Below the pieces are notes generated by a model. That model was given only the letters and a program-made list of their open reading frames with translations, searched no databases and had not been told where the DNA came from. A stretch of DNA of 35,246 nt from CALCMJ01 sp964475415 (lineage in GTDB: Bacteria > Bacteroidota > Bacteroidia > Chitinophagales > Saprospiraceae): NCBI GenBank assembly GCA_964475415.1, contig CAYYWZ010000043.1, forward strand, positions 1 through 35,246, written 5' to 3'. The translations under genes were made by a program, and so were the position numbers. Positions within the stretch are counted from its first letter, which is position 1. Each line of letters begins with the position of its first letter. Shown here piece after piece: positions 1 to 7,333 of this stretch.

Positions 1-107
1 GATAATTGATTTTTATTATTCCAATACGGAGGTGATCCTACATCTATAGCATCACAAATACCTGTACTCAAAGAAGAGTCAGAGAAAAGGGGGTTAAGTT
101 TTTTCAT
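1..107 (-). CDS. Partial secreted-protein gene, paralog of the 825-1976 gene (N-terminus only)
   Basis: The reverse strand opens with ATG at 107 and stays open to the window edge, giving 35 residues beginning MKKLNPLFSDSS. By itself this is too short to assign. It is supported by its similarity to the N-terminus of the gene at 825-1976 (MNKLNNLFARPN): the first eight codons match except for conservative changes, and the DNA just upstream of both starts is also alike. The downstream paralog is a type IX secreted protein with a long pre-signal extension, so the absence of a hydrophobic segment in these 35 residues is expected. Inference: this is the 5' end of a second copy of that gene. The rest lies outside the window, so function remains unknown. 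Confidence 0.5.
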   Translation of the reverse strand, partial: MKKLNPLFSDSSLSTGICDAIDVGSPPYWNNKNQL

Positions 108-160
108 TTATTAAAAGCTTGATTAAAAAATATTATTCCTCGCATAGCCTACATCTAGGC
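105..160 (-). repeat. Leader of duplicated module, copy 1
   Basis: From the start codon outward this stretch aligns with 1974-2030. The shared core TATTATTCCTC sits 26 bases from the start codon here and 27 in the other copy, with further matches up to CTAG. It is probably a duplicated 5' untranslated region and promoter. Confidence 0.45.
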
Positions 161-269
161 AATACAATCCTATCCCTTCTCATAGGCAATAGGACTCAAA
201 AAAGCAATCAGCTCAGGCCCTTCTTTGCGAGAAAGAACATTTAAAATTCGTTATGTAACTTTTAAAGCA

Positions 270-376
270 ATGGGGAAATAATCTACGATAAGATTATTAG
301 GAAGTGGAAATTTATTATCCTGTTTGGGGGTATTTTATTTTCCTCTTTTGGGTGTTATTGCTTAAAGGTTTTTTAG
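270..376 (+). pseudogene. Decayed copy of the small membrane-protein ORF at 2101-2247
   Basis: The sequence AAAGCAATG recurs at both small-ORF positions. Here the ATG at 270 hits a stop after three codons, but the frame one base earlier reads a Lys/Arg-rich stretch followed by a hydrophobic run (RKWKFIILFGGILFSSFG) ending at 376. The pattern parallels RKKFFFFGVIALFSFLVYA in the intact copy. It also occupies the equivalent place, upstream of and divergent from a copy of the secreted-protein gene. The rest of 108-824 (apart from the terminator at 711-747) shows no gene I can support. Confidence 0.35.
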
Positions 377-710
377 ACCTTATTGTAAAACTAAATAAAA
401 TAAAATGGTTACAAAGCACTAATTCATAAGTGGTAATAAATTCTTTATTTACGGTGCGAAAAAAATATATCTGAATTAAAAAAATACAAATCAGGACTCA
501 TGACAGAATAATAACTTGTCTATAAAAACAAAGAAGACAGAATATATCAGTAAGTATATTACTAGGGAAATAAAAACAAAGAGGATTCTACGTAAAGAAA
601 TAGTAAGAATAATACTATGCATATTCTATCGCTTCAGAGAGAGGTACAAGCGTAAGGAAAAACTAAATTAGGTTTGTTGGGTAACTGTTTTTAAATAATC
701 AAACTCAGCT

Positions 711-747
711 AAAAAAAAGATAGCCATCTATAGTGTAGATGGCCATC
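711..747 (-). terminator. Rho-independent terminator of the 825-1976 gene
   Basis: On the minus strand a 12-bp stem (arms 736-747 and 719-730, one G-U pair, 5-base loop 731-735) is followed by eight Ts (711-718). It lies 77 bases past the stop of the secreted-protein gene. Confidence 0.8.
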
Positions 748-824
748 CTAAATTTAAGAGTGTTAACAAGGAAGAATAAACATCTAATTAAGGTTAAAAC
801 CGTTTTATTTCCTTGCTTACTAAA

Positions 825-1976
825 TTATTCCACGTTAATTACATCTTTGTTTATCACGATATTTCCATTAGTAAATCTTATAACATACAAGCCAGTTTCA
901 TAGGAGGTCATATCTAAATATTTTCTTGTGCTTTCACCTGCACCTATAACTTCTCTTTTTACCAATTGGAGATTGCTATTAAAGATTTCCATTGTCCAAT
1001 TATCTTCTGACCAAGAGCTCGGTAGATTTAACCAAGCATGATCTACAACAGGATTAGGATGTATACTAATTTCTTCTTGATCAAAGGAAACAAGTTTTAC
1101 TTCAGAGATACTTAGAGATCCGTCTATATCTCTCTGGCTTAGCTTGTAAAAATTAGTTCCAGAATATGGATTTGTATCTTCGAACTTGTAATTAGTGACG
1201 CTTATAGCATGACCAGCTGCTTTTATTTCCCCTATGCTCTTGTAGCTTCTGCCGTCATGACTTCTGAGGATTTCGAAATTCTCTGAGTTGATTTCTGAGG
1301 CAGTTCTCCACTCTAGCATGGCCGATCTATCTTTTTTATACGCATCAAAACTCAGCATTATAACCGGTACGACTCCTCCTTCCGTAACACCTAAGAGGTC
1401 ATCCATGGCATCATTTGCTGTTGTATTACTAAATGCTGCAGGACAGCCGTTCTGAAACTGTGGGACAATAAATAGATTAGCATTAACTGAAGTATTCGTA
1501 CAATCAGTATTTATAAATCCAGTTACTTCAACAGTAACCGTACCTGAAGCGTCATCTACTATAGATGTATTACTGATTCCATTAAGTGTGGCGTTACTAG
1601 GATCATAAGTCCATGTAAATTCTGCTCCGCTAGTTGTTGTAGTGTTTACTACACCATATTCTCCTCCTAGAGGTAAGGAAATCTGTATTCTCCAACTACC
1701 TGCAGGGGCAAGACAATCTGGATCGTCCCCTTGCATTTCCCAGTCTAGCGATATGGTAGCTGTTCCATTTAAAAATATACATGTTTGATCGATACTAATT
1801 GAGGTTAGTGCAGGGTCGCAATCATGAAAATCACATTGTGCTACAATGGTGTTATAAGAGAAACATAATAGAAATATAAAAGCAGAAATTAATCTGACAA
1901 GAGATGATTTGATTTTGTTTTCGGCATGCTCTCTGTTACTATTAGGCCTCGCGAAAAGGTTGTTAAGCTTGTTCAT
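825..1976 (-). CDS. T9SS type A sorting-domain secreted protein
   Basis: The 383-residue product starts with a charged extension of about 26 residues (MNKLNNLFARPNSNREH...), then a hydrophobic signal segment (LISAFIFLLCFSYNTIVAQ), and Cys-bearing extracellular sequence. Residues of about 205-300 (MLSFDAYKKDRSAMLEWRTA, then SENFEILRSHDG) match the fibronectin-like module commonly found before sorting domains in Bacteroidota. The C-terminus (SIHPNPVVDHAWLNL ... GLYVIRFTNGN) is a type A sorting domain, directing export by the type IX system and anchoring or release at the surface. No catalytic domain is recognised; it may be structural or adhesive. A paralog begins at 107, and a terminator follows at 711-747. 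The pre-signal extension is unusual but is shared with the paralog, supporting this start. Confidence 0.85.
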   Translation of the reverse strand: MNKLNNLFARPNSNREHAENKIKSSLVRLISAFIFLLCFSYNTIVAQCDFHDCDPALTSISIDQTCIFLNGTATISLDWEMQGDDPDCLAPAGSWRIQISLPLGGEYGVVNTTTTSGAEFTWTYDPSNATLNGISNTSIVDDASGTVTVEVTGFINTDCTNTSVNANLFIVPQFQNGCPAAFSNTTANDAMDDLLGVTEGGVVPVIMLSFDAYKKDRSAMLEWRTASEINSENFEILRSHDGRSYKSIGEIKAAGHAISVTNYKFEDTNPYSGTNFYKLSQRDIDGSLSISEVKLVSFDQEEISIHPNPVVDHAWLNLPSSWSEDNWTMEIFNSNLQLVKREVIGAGESTRKYLDMTSYETGLYVIRFTNGNIVINKDVINVE

Positions 1977-2030
1977 TTTTTTAAGGTTGTAATTAGATAA
2001 TATTATTCCTCCTAATCACTACTTCTAGTA
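1974..2030 (-). repeat. Leader of duplicated module, copy 2
   Basis: This is the counterpart of 105-160: the same TATTATTCCTC core at the same distance from the start codon, with scattered matches on both sides. Confidence 0.45.
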
Positions 2031-2100
2031 ACTAGACTATAATCACCTGTTATGCACAGCGTGACAATCCGGGTTTTCCAAACTTATTATCTATAAAGCA

Positions 2101-2247
2101 ATGTTGAAAATGAAATTAGATTCTGAAAGAATTCGATCTAGAAAGAAGTTTTTCTTCTTTGGGGTTATTGCTTTATTTTCTTTTTTAGTCTATGCAATTT
2201 ATAAAATCAAAATGTTAAAATTACAAGGACTTCATATATGGTACTAG
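2101..2247 (+). CDS. Small single-span membrane protein, unknown
   Basis: An ATG at 2101 opens a 48-residue frame ending at TAG 2245-2247. The product has a basic N-terminus (SERIRSRKK), one hydrophobic segment of about 18 residues (FFFFGVIALFSFLVYAIY) and a basic tail, so it should sit in the inner membrane with a short cytoplasmic N-terminus. It is divergent from the secreted-protein gene at 825-1976, and a decayed relative occupies the same relative position at 270-376. Recurrence beside both copies is the main argument that it is a real gene. I do not recognise its family. Confidence 0.4.
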   Translation: MLKMKLDSERIRSRKKFFFFGVIALFSFLVYAIYKIKMLKLQGLHIWY

Positions 2248-2295
2248 CTACTCTATGTTCGGTTTGTATTTGCTATATAGTCTAATTACAAACCA

Positions 2296-2331
2296 AGCTT
2301 ATAAGCTGTTTACTTTACAAATCTTGTAAAG
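2296..2331. other. Palindrome and hairpin after the LytTR gene
   Basis: A perfect 12-base palindrome AGCTTATAAGCT (2296-2307) is followed by an 8-bp hairpin CTTTACAA/TTGTAAAG with a 3-base loop (2313-2331), ten bases past the stop of the minus-strand LytTR gene. No long T run follows on that strand, so it could be a weak terminator or a protein-binding site. Confidence 0.35.
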
Positions 2332-2340
2332 AAGCACATC

Positions 2341-2703
2341 TTATAACTTCGTAAATCTGCTTAAAAATTCAGATTTTTTTCTTCTAGAAACTTGGATAGT
2401 AGAACCATTTCTCATCTCTAGACAAGATTCTTTTCCGTCATTGAATTTTGCAACATTGGCGATGTTCACCAAAAAACTCTGGTGTACTCTTGCAAAGTAT
2501 TCCTCAGGCAAAGATTTTTGTATATCGCCTATCTTTTTACAGACAGTGACTTTCTTTCCTGTTTTGAGAAAGACATGAGTGTAAGATCCTTCCGCATTCA
2601 GATAGTTTATATCTTCAGGAAAAAGAAACTGAACCTCATTGTTGATAGTTAAAGCAATTCCGGGAATCGACTGTGGTTTTTTTGCGACGTTCATTAAAAG
2701 CAT
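2341..2703 (-). CDS. Stand-alone LytTR DNA-binding protein
   Basis: This 120-residue protein consists almost wholly of a LytTR domain: the beta-rich core EDINYLNAEGSYTHVFLKTG (about 31-50), KKIGDIQKSLPEEYFARVHQSFLVN (about 56-80) and the end NGSTIQVSRRKKSEFL. In the family this fold contacts DNA through consecutive major grooves and usually follows a response-regulator receiver; no receiver is present. It is most likely a transcription regulator without a linked sensor. The start could be M1 or M4. A second LytTR gene lies 235 bases upstream on the same strand; the gap is long enough for separate transcription. Its target genes cannot be told from the sequence. Confidence 0.85.
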   Translation of the reverse strand: MLLMNVAKKPQSIPGIALTINNEVQFLFPEDINYLNAEGSYTHVFLKTGKKVTVCKKIGDIQKSLPEEYFARVHQSFLVNIANVAKFNDGKESCLEMRNGSTIQVSRRKKSEFLSRFTKL

Positions 2704-2938
2704 TTTTAGGGTTAAGCGGTTTCATTCACTCATTATCTACTTATAACAAATTCTAGCCTTATCAGTCCAATTCTGGAAGTTATTCGACCGATAGTGTAAT
2801 TAGGGTTTTTTTCATTTTTAATTGGGGTTTAATTTAATAGTAAATATAGGGATAATTTCTATTGTCTGTATTTTAATTGTTAAAATTTTTATACGGTAGC
2901 TTTCAGGACTTATTTGGTTCTATATGTTTTATATTCGG

Positions 2939-3274
2939 TTAAATGCGAATCATAAAATCCAACATTTGCTTTTTACAATCTTTTCCTAGATATATTTTCG
3001 AACCATCTAAAAGACTTAAAGTATCATCACTGACTTTCTGAACCTGATGTACATTTACTATTATTTTTTCTGTGAGTTGTCTAAATATAGTCTTATCTAA
3101 TTTTTCTTTTAGATCTTCTAAGTTATATGCTGAAGGAATATTTTTTCCTGTAGTCAGATGTAAAACTACATACTTATCATCTGAGGAAATATATTTTATT
3201 TCGTGATCCAAAAGTAAGATGTAACTATCTCCTTCTTTTATAATATACCTTGGCATGTTTCTACTATTGCTCAT
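2939..3274 (-). CDS. Second stand-alone LytTR-type regulator
   Basis: The 111-residue product keeps the LytTR pattern: DHEIKYISSDDKYVVLHLTTG (strands at about 23-43), a middle segment NLEDLKEKLDKTIFRQLTEK and the conserved IIVNVHQVQKVSDDTLSLLDGSKIYLGKDC. It is more divergent than its neighbour at 2341-2703; the usual F-x-R-x-H-x-S is replaced by FRQLTEKIIVN. It also lacks a receiver or membrane segment. The two proteins are probably paralogs acting as small transcription factors. Stretches upstream (3275-3913) hold a dispersed repeat but no clear promoter. Confidence 0.75.
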   Translation of the reverse strand: MSNSRNMPRYIIKEGDSYILLLDHEIKYISSDDKYVVLHLTTGKNIPSAYNLEDLKEKLDKTIFRQLTEKIIVNVHQVQKVSDDTLSLLDGSKIYLGKDCKKQMLDFMIRI

Positions 3275-3570
3275 ATTGTAGTCTACCCTTAATGTACATA
3301 TATTAATAAAGTAACCCCCTTGACCTATAAAATTAATTCGACTTATCTGTCCGAATTAAACTCTGAAGTGGGCTTCATAAGTTTTTAGATTCATAATATT
3401 ATTATTTTATTTCCTGAAACTACCTACCCAAAGATGTAGTATTTGAGATTCAGCTATTAGGTGACATTAGATTTGTCTTGTACTTTCTACAGTCCGTATT
3501 ATCCATAAAAAGTGTAGCTTCACTTTTTATCCTTTTATTTTTTTTGGAGTGTTATCCTCATGTTGTTTAC

Positions 3571-3604
3571 GCTACTTTGTTCTTGAAAACAAAGTAGCAA
3601 AAAA
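3571..3604. repeat. Hairpin-headed intergenic repeat
   Basis: A perfect 11-bp stem (GCTACTTTGTT at 3571-3581 and its complement at 3588-3598) with a 6-base loop is followed by an A run on the plus strand. The text after it (AAGGCTGAACCAG onward to about 3800) has the look of a repeat family scattered between genes in many Bacteroidota; that resemblance is from memory and untested. Apart from this, the 3275-3913 intergenic stretch shows no gene. Confidence 0.4.
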
Positions 3605-3913
3605 TCAAGGCTGAACCAGTTTCTTTACGCATAAGATCATCTAAAAATCTAAACTAAAAAAAACTCGCTGTTAGCTTCAGTAGCATTGTTCTTAGTTTTA
3701 TCAATTTCCAGAAATTAGTTCCCTGCTTCAGAAAGTCCTGCAGCTCAAACAGTTTTTAGTTCTTAACGGTTTTTAAATAATCTTCTGCTAAAATTGCTTA
3801 GGCCGATGGTGAACTTGGAGGGAAGAGAATGTAAGTATATTTTATAGTGTGTGCTCTTGTCATTCTAACGAAGTGAAGCGAACAGAGGAGTCATAATAGT
3901 ATTATTTATTTCT

Positions 3914-5092
3914 CTACAGGAAGGAGGCTCTCAATATCTTATTACTTCCGAATCTTTTTCTGATCCAATCTTTTTCTTGCAGAAGCTTTATAGAAGTAAG
4001 GCTATCATCAAAAAGGCTTATCTGGTAGCTTCCGTAAACTAAGCCACTAAACTTTACACCTATAAGTCTTATCAACTGTCTACGTTCATATAATATGTCA
4101 AACAGTTCCGTGGCATAAGTTCCTAGTAAATTTTCATTAGCGGAGTAAGGGATACGCTTCTGCTTGGTATAGGTATTAAAATCTGCATATCGGATCTTTA
4201 TGGTAATACAAGAGGTGAGCCGTTCTGCTGATCTCAGATCAAAGGTGAGTTCGTCCACCATCTTCATAAGTAGATTCCGAATATAGTTCAGGTTAAGTGT
4301 GTCTTCTGTAAAGGTACGTTCCTTAGACATCGATTTCTGTTCGCTGTAGGCTACTACCGGTGAATTATCTATACCGTTGGCTTTTTGCCATAACTTATTT
4401 CCTGTTTTTCCAAATTCTCTTTCTAACAACCTAGAGGGTATCTCACTTAGTGTTTTTATTTTACGTACCCCCATAAAGCTGAGTTTCTTATAAGTCTCCT
4501 TTCCTACACCAGGAATTTTTTTGACAGATAGCGGAGATAAAAAAGATTTTTCACAGCCCTTCGTTACCTGATGCTTGCCGTTAGGTTTTGCCTCTCCTGT
4601 TCCGACCTTAGATACCAGCTTGTTAGTCGATAGCCCAAAAGAAATAGGAAGGCCTGATTCTGCTATTACCTTTTCTCTCAGCTCTAGTGCCCACTTATAA
4701 CATCCAAAATACTTGTCTAATCCCGTAAGATCCAAATAGAACTCATCGATAGAAGATTTCTCAAACAGGGGTGCATCTTCTGCAATAATTTCTGTTACCA
4801 ACTTAGAGTATCTAGAATAACTATCCATATCTCCCCTCAAGACGATAGCTTGCGGACATAGACGTAAAGCCATCTTCATGGGCATAGCGGAATGTACACC
4901 GAAGCGTCTAGCTTCATAACTGCAGGTAGAGACCACACCTCTATTGCTTAAGCCTCCAATAATCAGAGGCTTTCCTAAGAAATCTGTATTCCTAAGGCAT
5001 TCTACAGATACAAAAAATGCATCCAAGTCCATATGCAATACCGCTCTATCGTAACAGCGTTCATCTTGTGGTGACATGCTCACATTATCCAA
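3914..5092 (-). CDS. dinB: DNA polymerase IV (Y-family translesion polymerase)
   Basis: The 392-residue product has the Y-family palm motifs: MDLDAFFVSVE (catalytic D22 and D24, with the aromatic steric gate FF), SIDEFYLDLTG (D116, E117) and FGLSTNKLVSKVGTGEAKPNG. A helix-hairpin-helix region (PGVGKETYKKLSFMG) and little-finger domain follow. Near the C-terminus QISLF fits the sliding-clamp binding motif QxxLF. Full length for DinB. It copies past damaged bases with low fidelity. It is a single gene; a pair of 8-base inverted repeats flanks a possible promoter upstream, hinting at damage-regulated control, which is inference. Confidence 0.95.
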   Translation of the reverse strand: MDNVSMSPQDERCYDRAVLHMDLDAFFVSVECLRNTDFLGKPLIIGGLSNRGVVSTCSYEARRFGVHSAMPMKMALRLCPQAIVLRGDMDSYSRYSKLVTEIIAEDAPLFEKSSIDEFYLDLTGLDKYFGCYKWALELREKVIAESGLPISFGLSTNKLVSKVGTGEAKPNGKHQVTKGCEKSFLSPLSVKKIPGVGKETYKKLSFMGVRKIKTLSEIPSRLLEREFGKTGNKLWQKANGIDNSPVVAYSEQKSMSKERTFTEDTLNLNYIRNLLMKMVDELTFDLRSAERLTSCITIKIRYADFNTYTKQKRIPYSANENLLGTYATELFDILYERRQLIRLIGVKFSGLVYGSYQISLFDDSLTSIKLLQEKDWIRKRFGSNKILRASFL

Positions 5093-5105
5093 TTTTAAAA
5101 ATTAT

Positions 5106-5148
5106 AACAGTCTGCCAAGGTAGGTATTTTACAAATAGATAGACTGTT
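5106..5148 (-). promoter_or_regulatory. Possible dinB promoter flanked by inverted repeat
   Basis: AACAGTCT (5106-5113) and its complement AGACTGTT (5141-5148) flank a near-match to the Bacteroidota -7 element on the minus strand (5132-5139, TCTATTTG, one mismatch to TAnnTTTG). The dinB start lies 40 bases downstream of the element. An operator for a damage-responsive repressor is possible. On the plus strand the same repeat is followed by T residues, so a structured RNA is an alternative. Confidence 0.35.
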
Positions 5149-5197
5149 TTTTCGTCATTATTTAGTCGTAATAATCGACTAAACTCATTTGAGTTTT

Positions 5198-5580
5198 ATG
5201 CGAGAGCCTAATATAATCGAGGCTTTAGCCTCGTAAGCGCGGGCCGAGTATTGTGCAAAATAAACCAGTAAGCTAATGTGGAATATTATACCGTGAATAT
5301 ATGTTTCGCAGGCGCGGTTGAAGCCGCGAGTACAGCGAATACAATATAGCAAAGGCCATTGCGGGATGCCACACTAGGGATAGATACGGTATAGGAAGGC
5401 CCGTGCCCGCCGTACTAAGTACTAAGGCAGGCAGGTGACGGAGGAATACAAGTCAAGACTGAGTGTGGGGACTAGCAGTGTAGCATGAGACAGAAGGCTA
5501 GTAGATGAGCCTGTAGTAGTGGAGAGCCCGGTTTCTGACATGTGGGCCCTGTGGAAGGATGGAAGAAAAGTGCCCTAAAT
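5198..5580 (+). ncRNA. Probable group II intron 5' fragment (ribozyme domains, no reverse transcriptase)
   Basis: This 380-base block is clearly richer in G and C than its surroundings, has no usable reading frame and carries many short complementary pairs, for example GAGGCTTTAGCCTC (5220-5233) and GGCGCGGTTGAAGCCGCG (5311-5328). It begins ATGCGAGAGCC, one base from the group II intron 5' consensus GTGCG, and the run of phrases such as AGTAGTGGAGAGCCCGG resembles, from memory, the leader before intron-encoded reverse transcriptases. No reverse transcriptase ORF and no domain V-like hairpin with GAAA follow; fumarase starts 57 bases later. It would be an inactive remnant. Two small inverted repeats (5161-5183 and 5181-5196) immediately precede it, as at the hairpin targets of some introns. 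Another structured RNA cannot be excluded. Confidence 0.45.
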
Positions 5581-5615
5581 TCCTATAAAAAGTGGGAACT
5601 ATAGAATGTTATTTT

Positions 5616-5623
5616 CATCTTTG
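5616..5623 (+). promoter_or_regulatory. Probable -7 element of fumC
   Basis: CATCTTTG differs at one base from TAnnTTTG and lies 13 bases before the ATG at 5637. It argues against the in-frame start at 5592, which would lie upstream of this promoter. Confidence 0.45.
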
Positions 5624-5636
5624 CAAAAAAATAGAT

Positions 5637-7034
5637 ATGGCAAAAACAAGAAAGGAAAAAGACTCTATAGGTTATATTAATGTCCCGGCAAATAAATACT
5701 GGGCGGCACAGACGCAGCGGTCGAGTGAGAATTTCAAAATCGGGAATCAGAGAATGCCGCTAGAGGTGATCAAGGCTTATGGCGTACTGAAAATGGCAGC
5801 GGCACATACAAATGCTGAGTTAGGCATGTTGCAGAAAAAGAAAGCTAAACTTATCGAGCGTGTATGTAAGGAAATTATAAATGGCGAGCTGAATGATGAG
5901 TTCCCTCTAGTAGTATGGCAGACGGGATCGGGAACGCAGACCAACATGAACGTTAATGAGGTGATCGCTAACAGAGGGCATGTCCTAACGGGTGGAAAAC
6001 TGAGTGACGCTAAAAAAGCTCTGCACCCTAATGATGATGTGAATAAATCTCAATCCTCGAACGATACTTTTCCTACGGCTATGCATATAGCAGCCTACAA
6101 AATGGTCAACGACTGTACGCTTCCTGGTCTTACTAAATTACAAAAGGAACTAACCGCTAAGTCAAAGGCTTATATGAAGGTCGTAAAAATCGGTCGTACG
6201 CACTTTATGGATGCAACACCAGTGACGCTAGGCCAAGAATTATCTGCCTATGCTGCACAACTAGGATTTGCTATCAAAAGTATAGAGCACTCGCTGAAGC
6301 ATCTAAGTCAACTTGCACTAGGTGGTACCGCCGTAGGAACGGGTCTCAATACGCCTAAGGGTTATGACAAACTTGTGGCAAAGAAAATTGCAACAATAAC
6401 GAAGCTTCCATTTATAACGGGCAAGAACAAGTTCGAAGGATTAGCTGCTCATGACGCGATCGTAGAAACACATGGCGCGCTCAAAACCACTGCTGTATCC
6501 ATCATGAAAATAGCTAACGATATCAGAATGCTATCTTCTGGTCCTCGGTGTGGAATCGGAGAAATCAAAATCCCCGCTAACGAACCAGGCTCTTCTATAA
6601 TGCCAGGCAAGGTCAACCCAACACAGTCTGAAGCAACAACGATGGCGATGGCTCAGGTTATGGGTAATGATGTGGCGATTAATATCGGAGGAATGAACGG
6701 ACACTTCGAGCTCAATGTATTCAAGCCTATGATGATCTATAATTTTCTAAATTCCGCTCAGCTGATAGGAGATGCTTGTGTAAGTTTCTGCGATAACTGT
6801 GTGGCGGGAATAGAACCAAATTATGAAAGGATAGAAGAAAATCTAAACAACTCGCTTATGCTTGTAACAGCACTGAATACCAAGATAGGATATGATAAAG
6901 CAGCCGAGATTGCAAAAAAGGCATACAAAGAAGGAACAACCTTAAAAGCTGCTGCTCTGAAACTAGCTTATCTTACGGAAAAAGAATTTGACCAATGGGT
7001 TAGACCTGGAGATATGATATCAGGACTTAAGTGA
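5637..7034 (+). CDS. fumC: Class II fumarate hydratase
   Basis: The enzyme interconverts fumarate and L-malate in the TCA cycle without an iron-sulfur cluster, as a homotetramer in the cytoplasm. From ATG 5637 it has 465 residues, the usual family length. Visible motifs are GSGTQTNMNVNEVIANR, the substrate loop HPNDDVNKSQSSNDTFPTA, the TPVTLGQELSAYA segment, and the superfamily signature GSSIMPGKVNPTQSEA carrying the catalytic Ser loop. The frame is open to 5592, but those 15 extra residues have no family counterpart and overlap the likely promoter, so the start at 5637 is preferred. It is monocistronic, ending in a terminator shared with the convergent bTHX gene. Confidence 0.96.
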   Translation: MAKTRKEKDSIGYINVPANKYWAAQTQRSSENFKIGNQRMPLEVIKAYGVLKMAAAHTNAELGMLQKKKAKLIERVCKEIINGELNDEFPLVVWQTGSGTQTNMNVNEVIANRGHVLTGGKLSDAKKALHPNDDVNKSQSSNDTFPTAMHIAAYKMVNDCTLPGLTKLQKELTAKSKAYMKVVKIGRTHFMDATPVTLGQELSAYAAQLGFAIKSIEHSLKHLSQLALGGTAVGTGLNTPKGYDKLVAKKIATITKLPFITGKNKFEGLAAHDAIVETHGALKTTAVSIMKIANDIRMLSSGPRCGIGEIKIPANEPGSSIMPGKVNPTQSEATTMAMAQVMGNDVAINIGGMNGHFELNVFKPMMIYNFLNSAQLIGDACVSFCDNCVAGIEPNYERIEENLNNSLMLVTALNTKIGYDKAAEIAKKAYKEGTTLKAAALKLAYLTEKEFDQWVRPGDMISGLK

Positions 7035-7066
7035 TTTTCTAGAAATCACAGATAGAAATAGACATG

Positions 7067-7101
7067 AAAAAGGTATAATCTACGAGAGATTATGCCTTTT
7101 T
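7067..7101. terminator. Bidirectional terminator between fumC and bTHX
   Basis: A 15-base arm (7067-7081), 5-base loop and complementary arm (7087-7101) with A/T-rich ends that supply a T run on each strand. One G-U pair. The right arm contains the last codons and stop of the minus-strand bTHX gene. Confidence 0.8.
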
Positions 7102-7203
7102 GTCTTTCTTAGCAGGATAAGAGTTCGTTGGTTTCGGTCTAGAATTTCCGTATGAACCAGAGTTAATCTTTCCTTTTTTTGTTCTTTTATCGCCTTTACC
7201 CAT
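7090..7203 (-). CDS. Small ribosomal subunit protein bTHX
   Basis: The reverse strand from ATG 7203 to TAA 7090-7092 encodes 37 residues that begin MGKGDKRTKKGKINSGSYGN and continue with SRPKP. This matches the bTHX (THX) family, a very short, highly basic peptide first known from Thermus 30S subunits, bound in a cavity at the top of the head, and widespread in Bacteroidota as MGKGDxKTxKGKI..GxxGxSRP. The tail is a Lys-rich extension. The gene is convergent with fumC and its end is built into the shared terminator stem. A -7-like element on the minus strand lies at 7226-7233. It is easily missed because of its length. Confidence 0.9.
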   Translation of the reverse strand: MGKGDKRTKKGKINSGSYGNSRPKPTNSYPAKKDKKA

Positions 7204-7225
7204 GATATTTATTTGTTATTAAGCA

Positions 7226-7233
7226 CAAATATG
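7226..7233 (-). promoter_or_regulatory. Possible -7 element of the bTHX gene
   Basis: Minus-strand CATATTTG differs by one base from TAnnTTTG and lies 22 bases upstream of the bTHX start codon. Confidence 0.35.
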
Positions 7234-7298
7234 AGAAAACTCCCCTATTTTTCATAAGTAAAATGAAAAAATGCTTTTATTTTTTAAATATTTAAAGC

Positions 7299-7306
7299 TA
7301 TCTTTG
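7299..7306 (+). promoter_or_regulatory. -7 element of the yceD-rpmF operon
   Basis: TATCTTTG matches TAnnTTTG exactly, 27 bases before the yceD start codon. No convincing -33 TTG is present. Confidence 0.6.
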
Positions 7307-7333
7307 CAATCCAATTTTTAAAACAGGATAGTT

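Noticed and set aside
3860..3900. Short motif near dinB end resembling dispersed GTCATTCTAACGAAG-type repeats
   Set aside because: Too short to support as a repeat without a genome search.
5592..5636. Extended start for fumC giving 15 extra residues
   Set aside because: The extension is not family-like and contains the probable promoter element; ATG 5637 gives the normal N-terminus.
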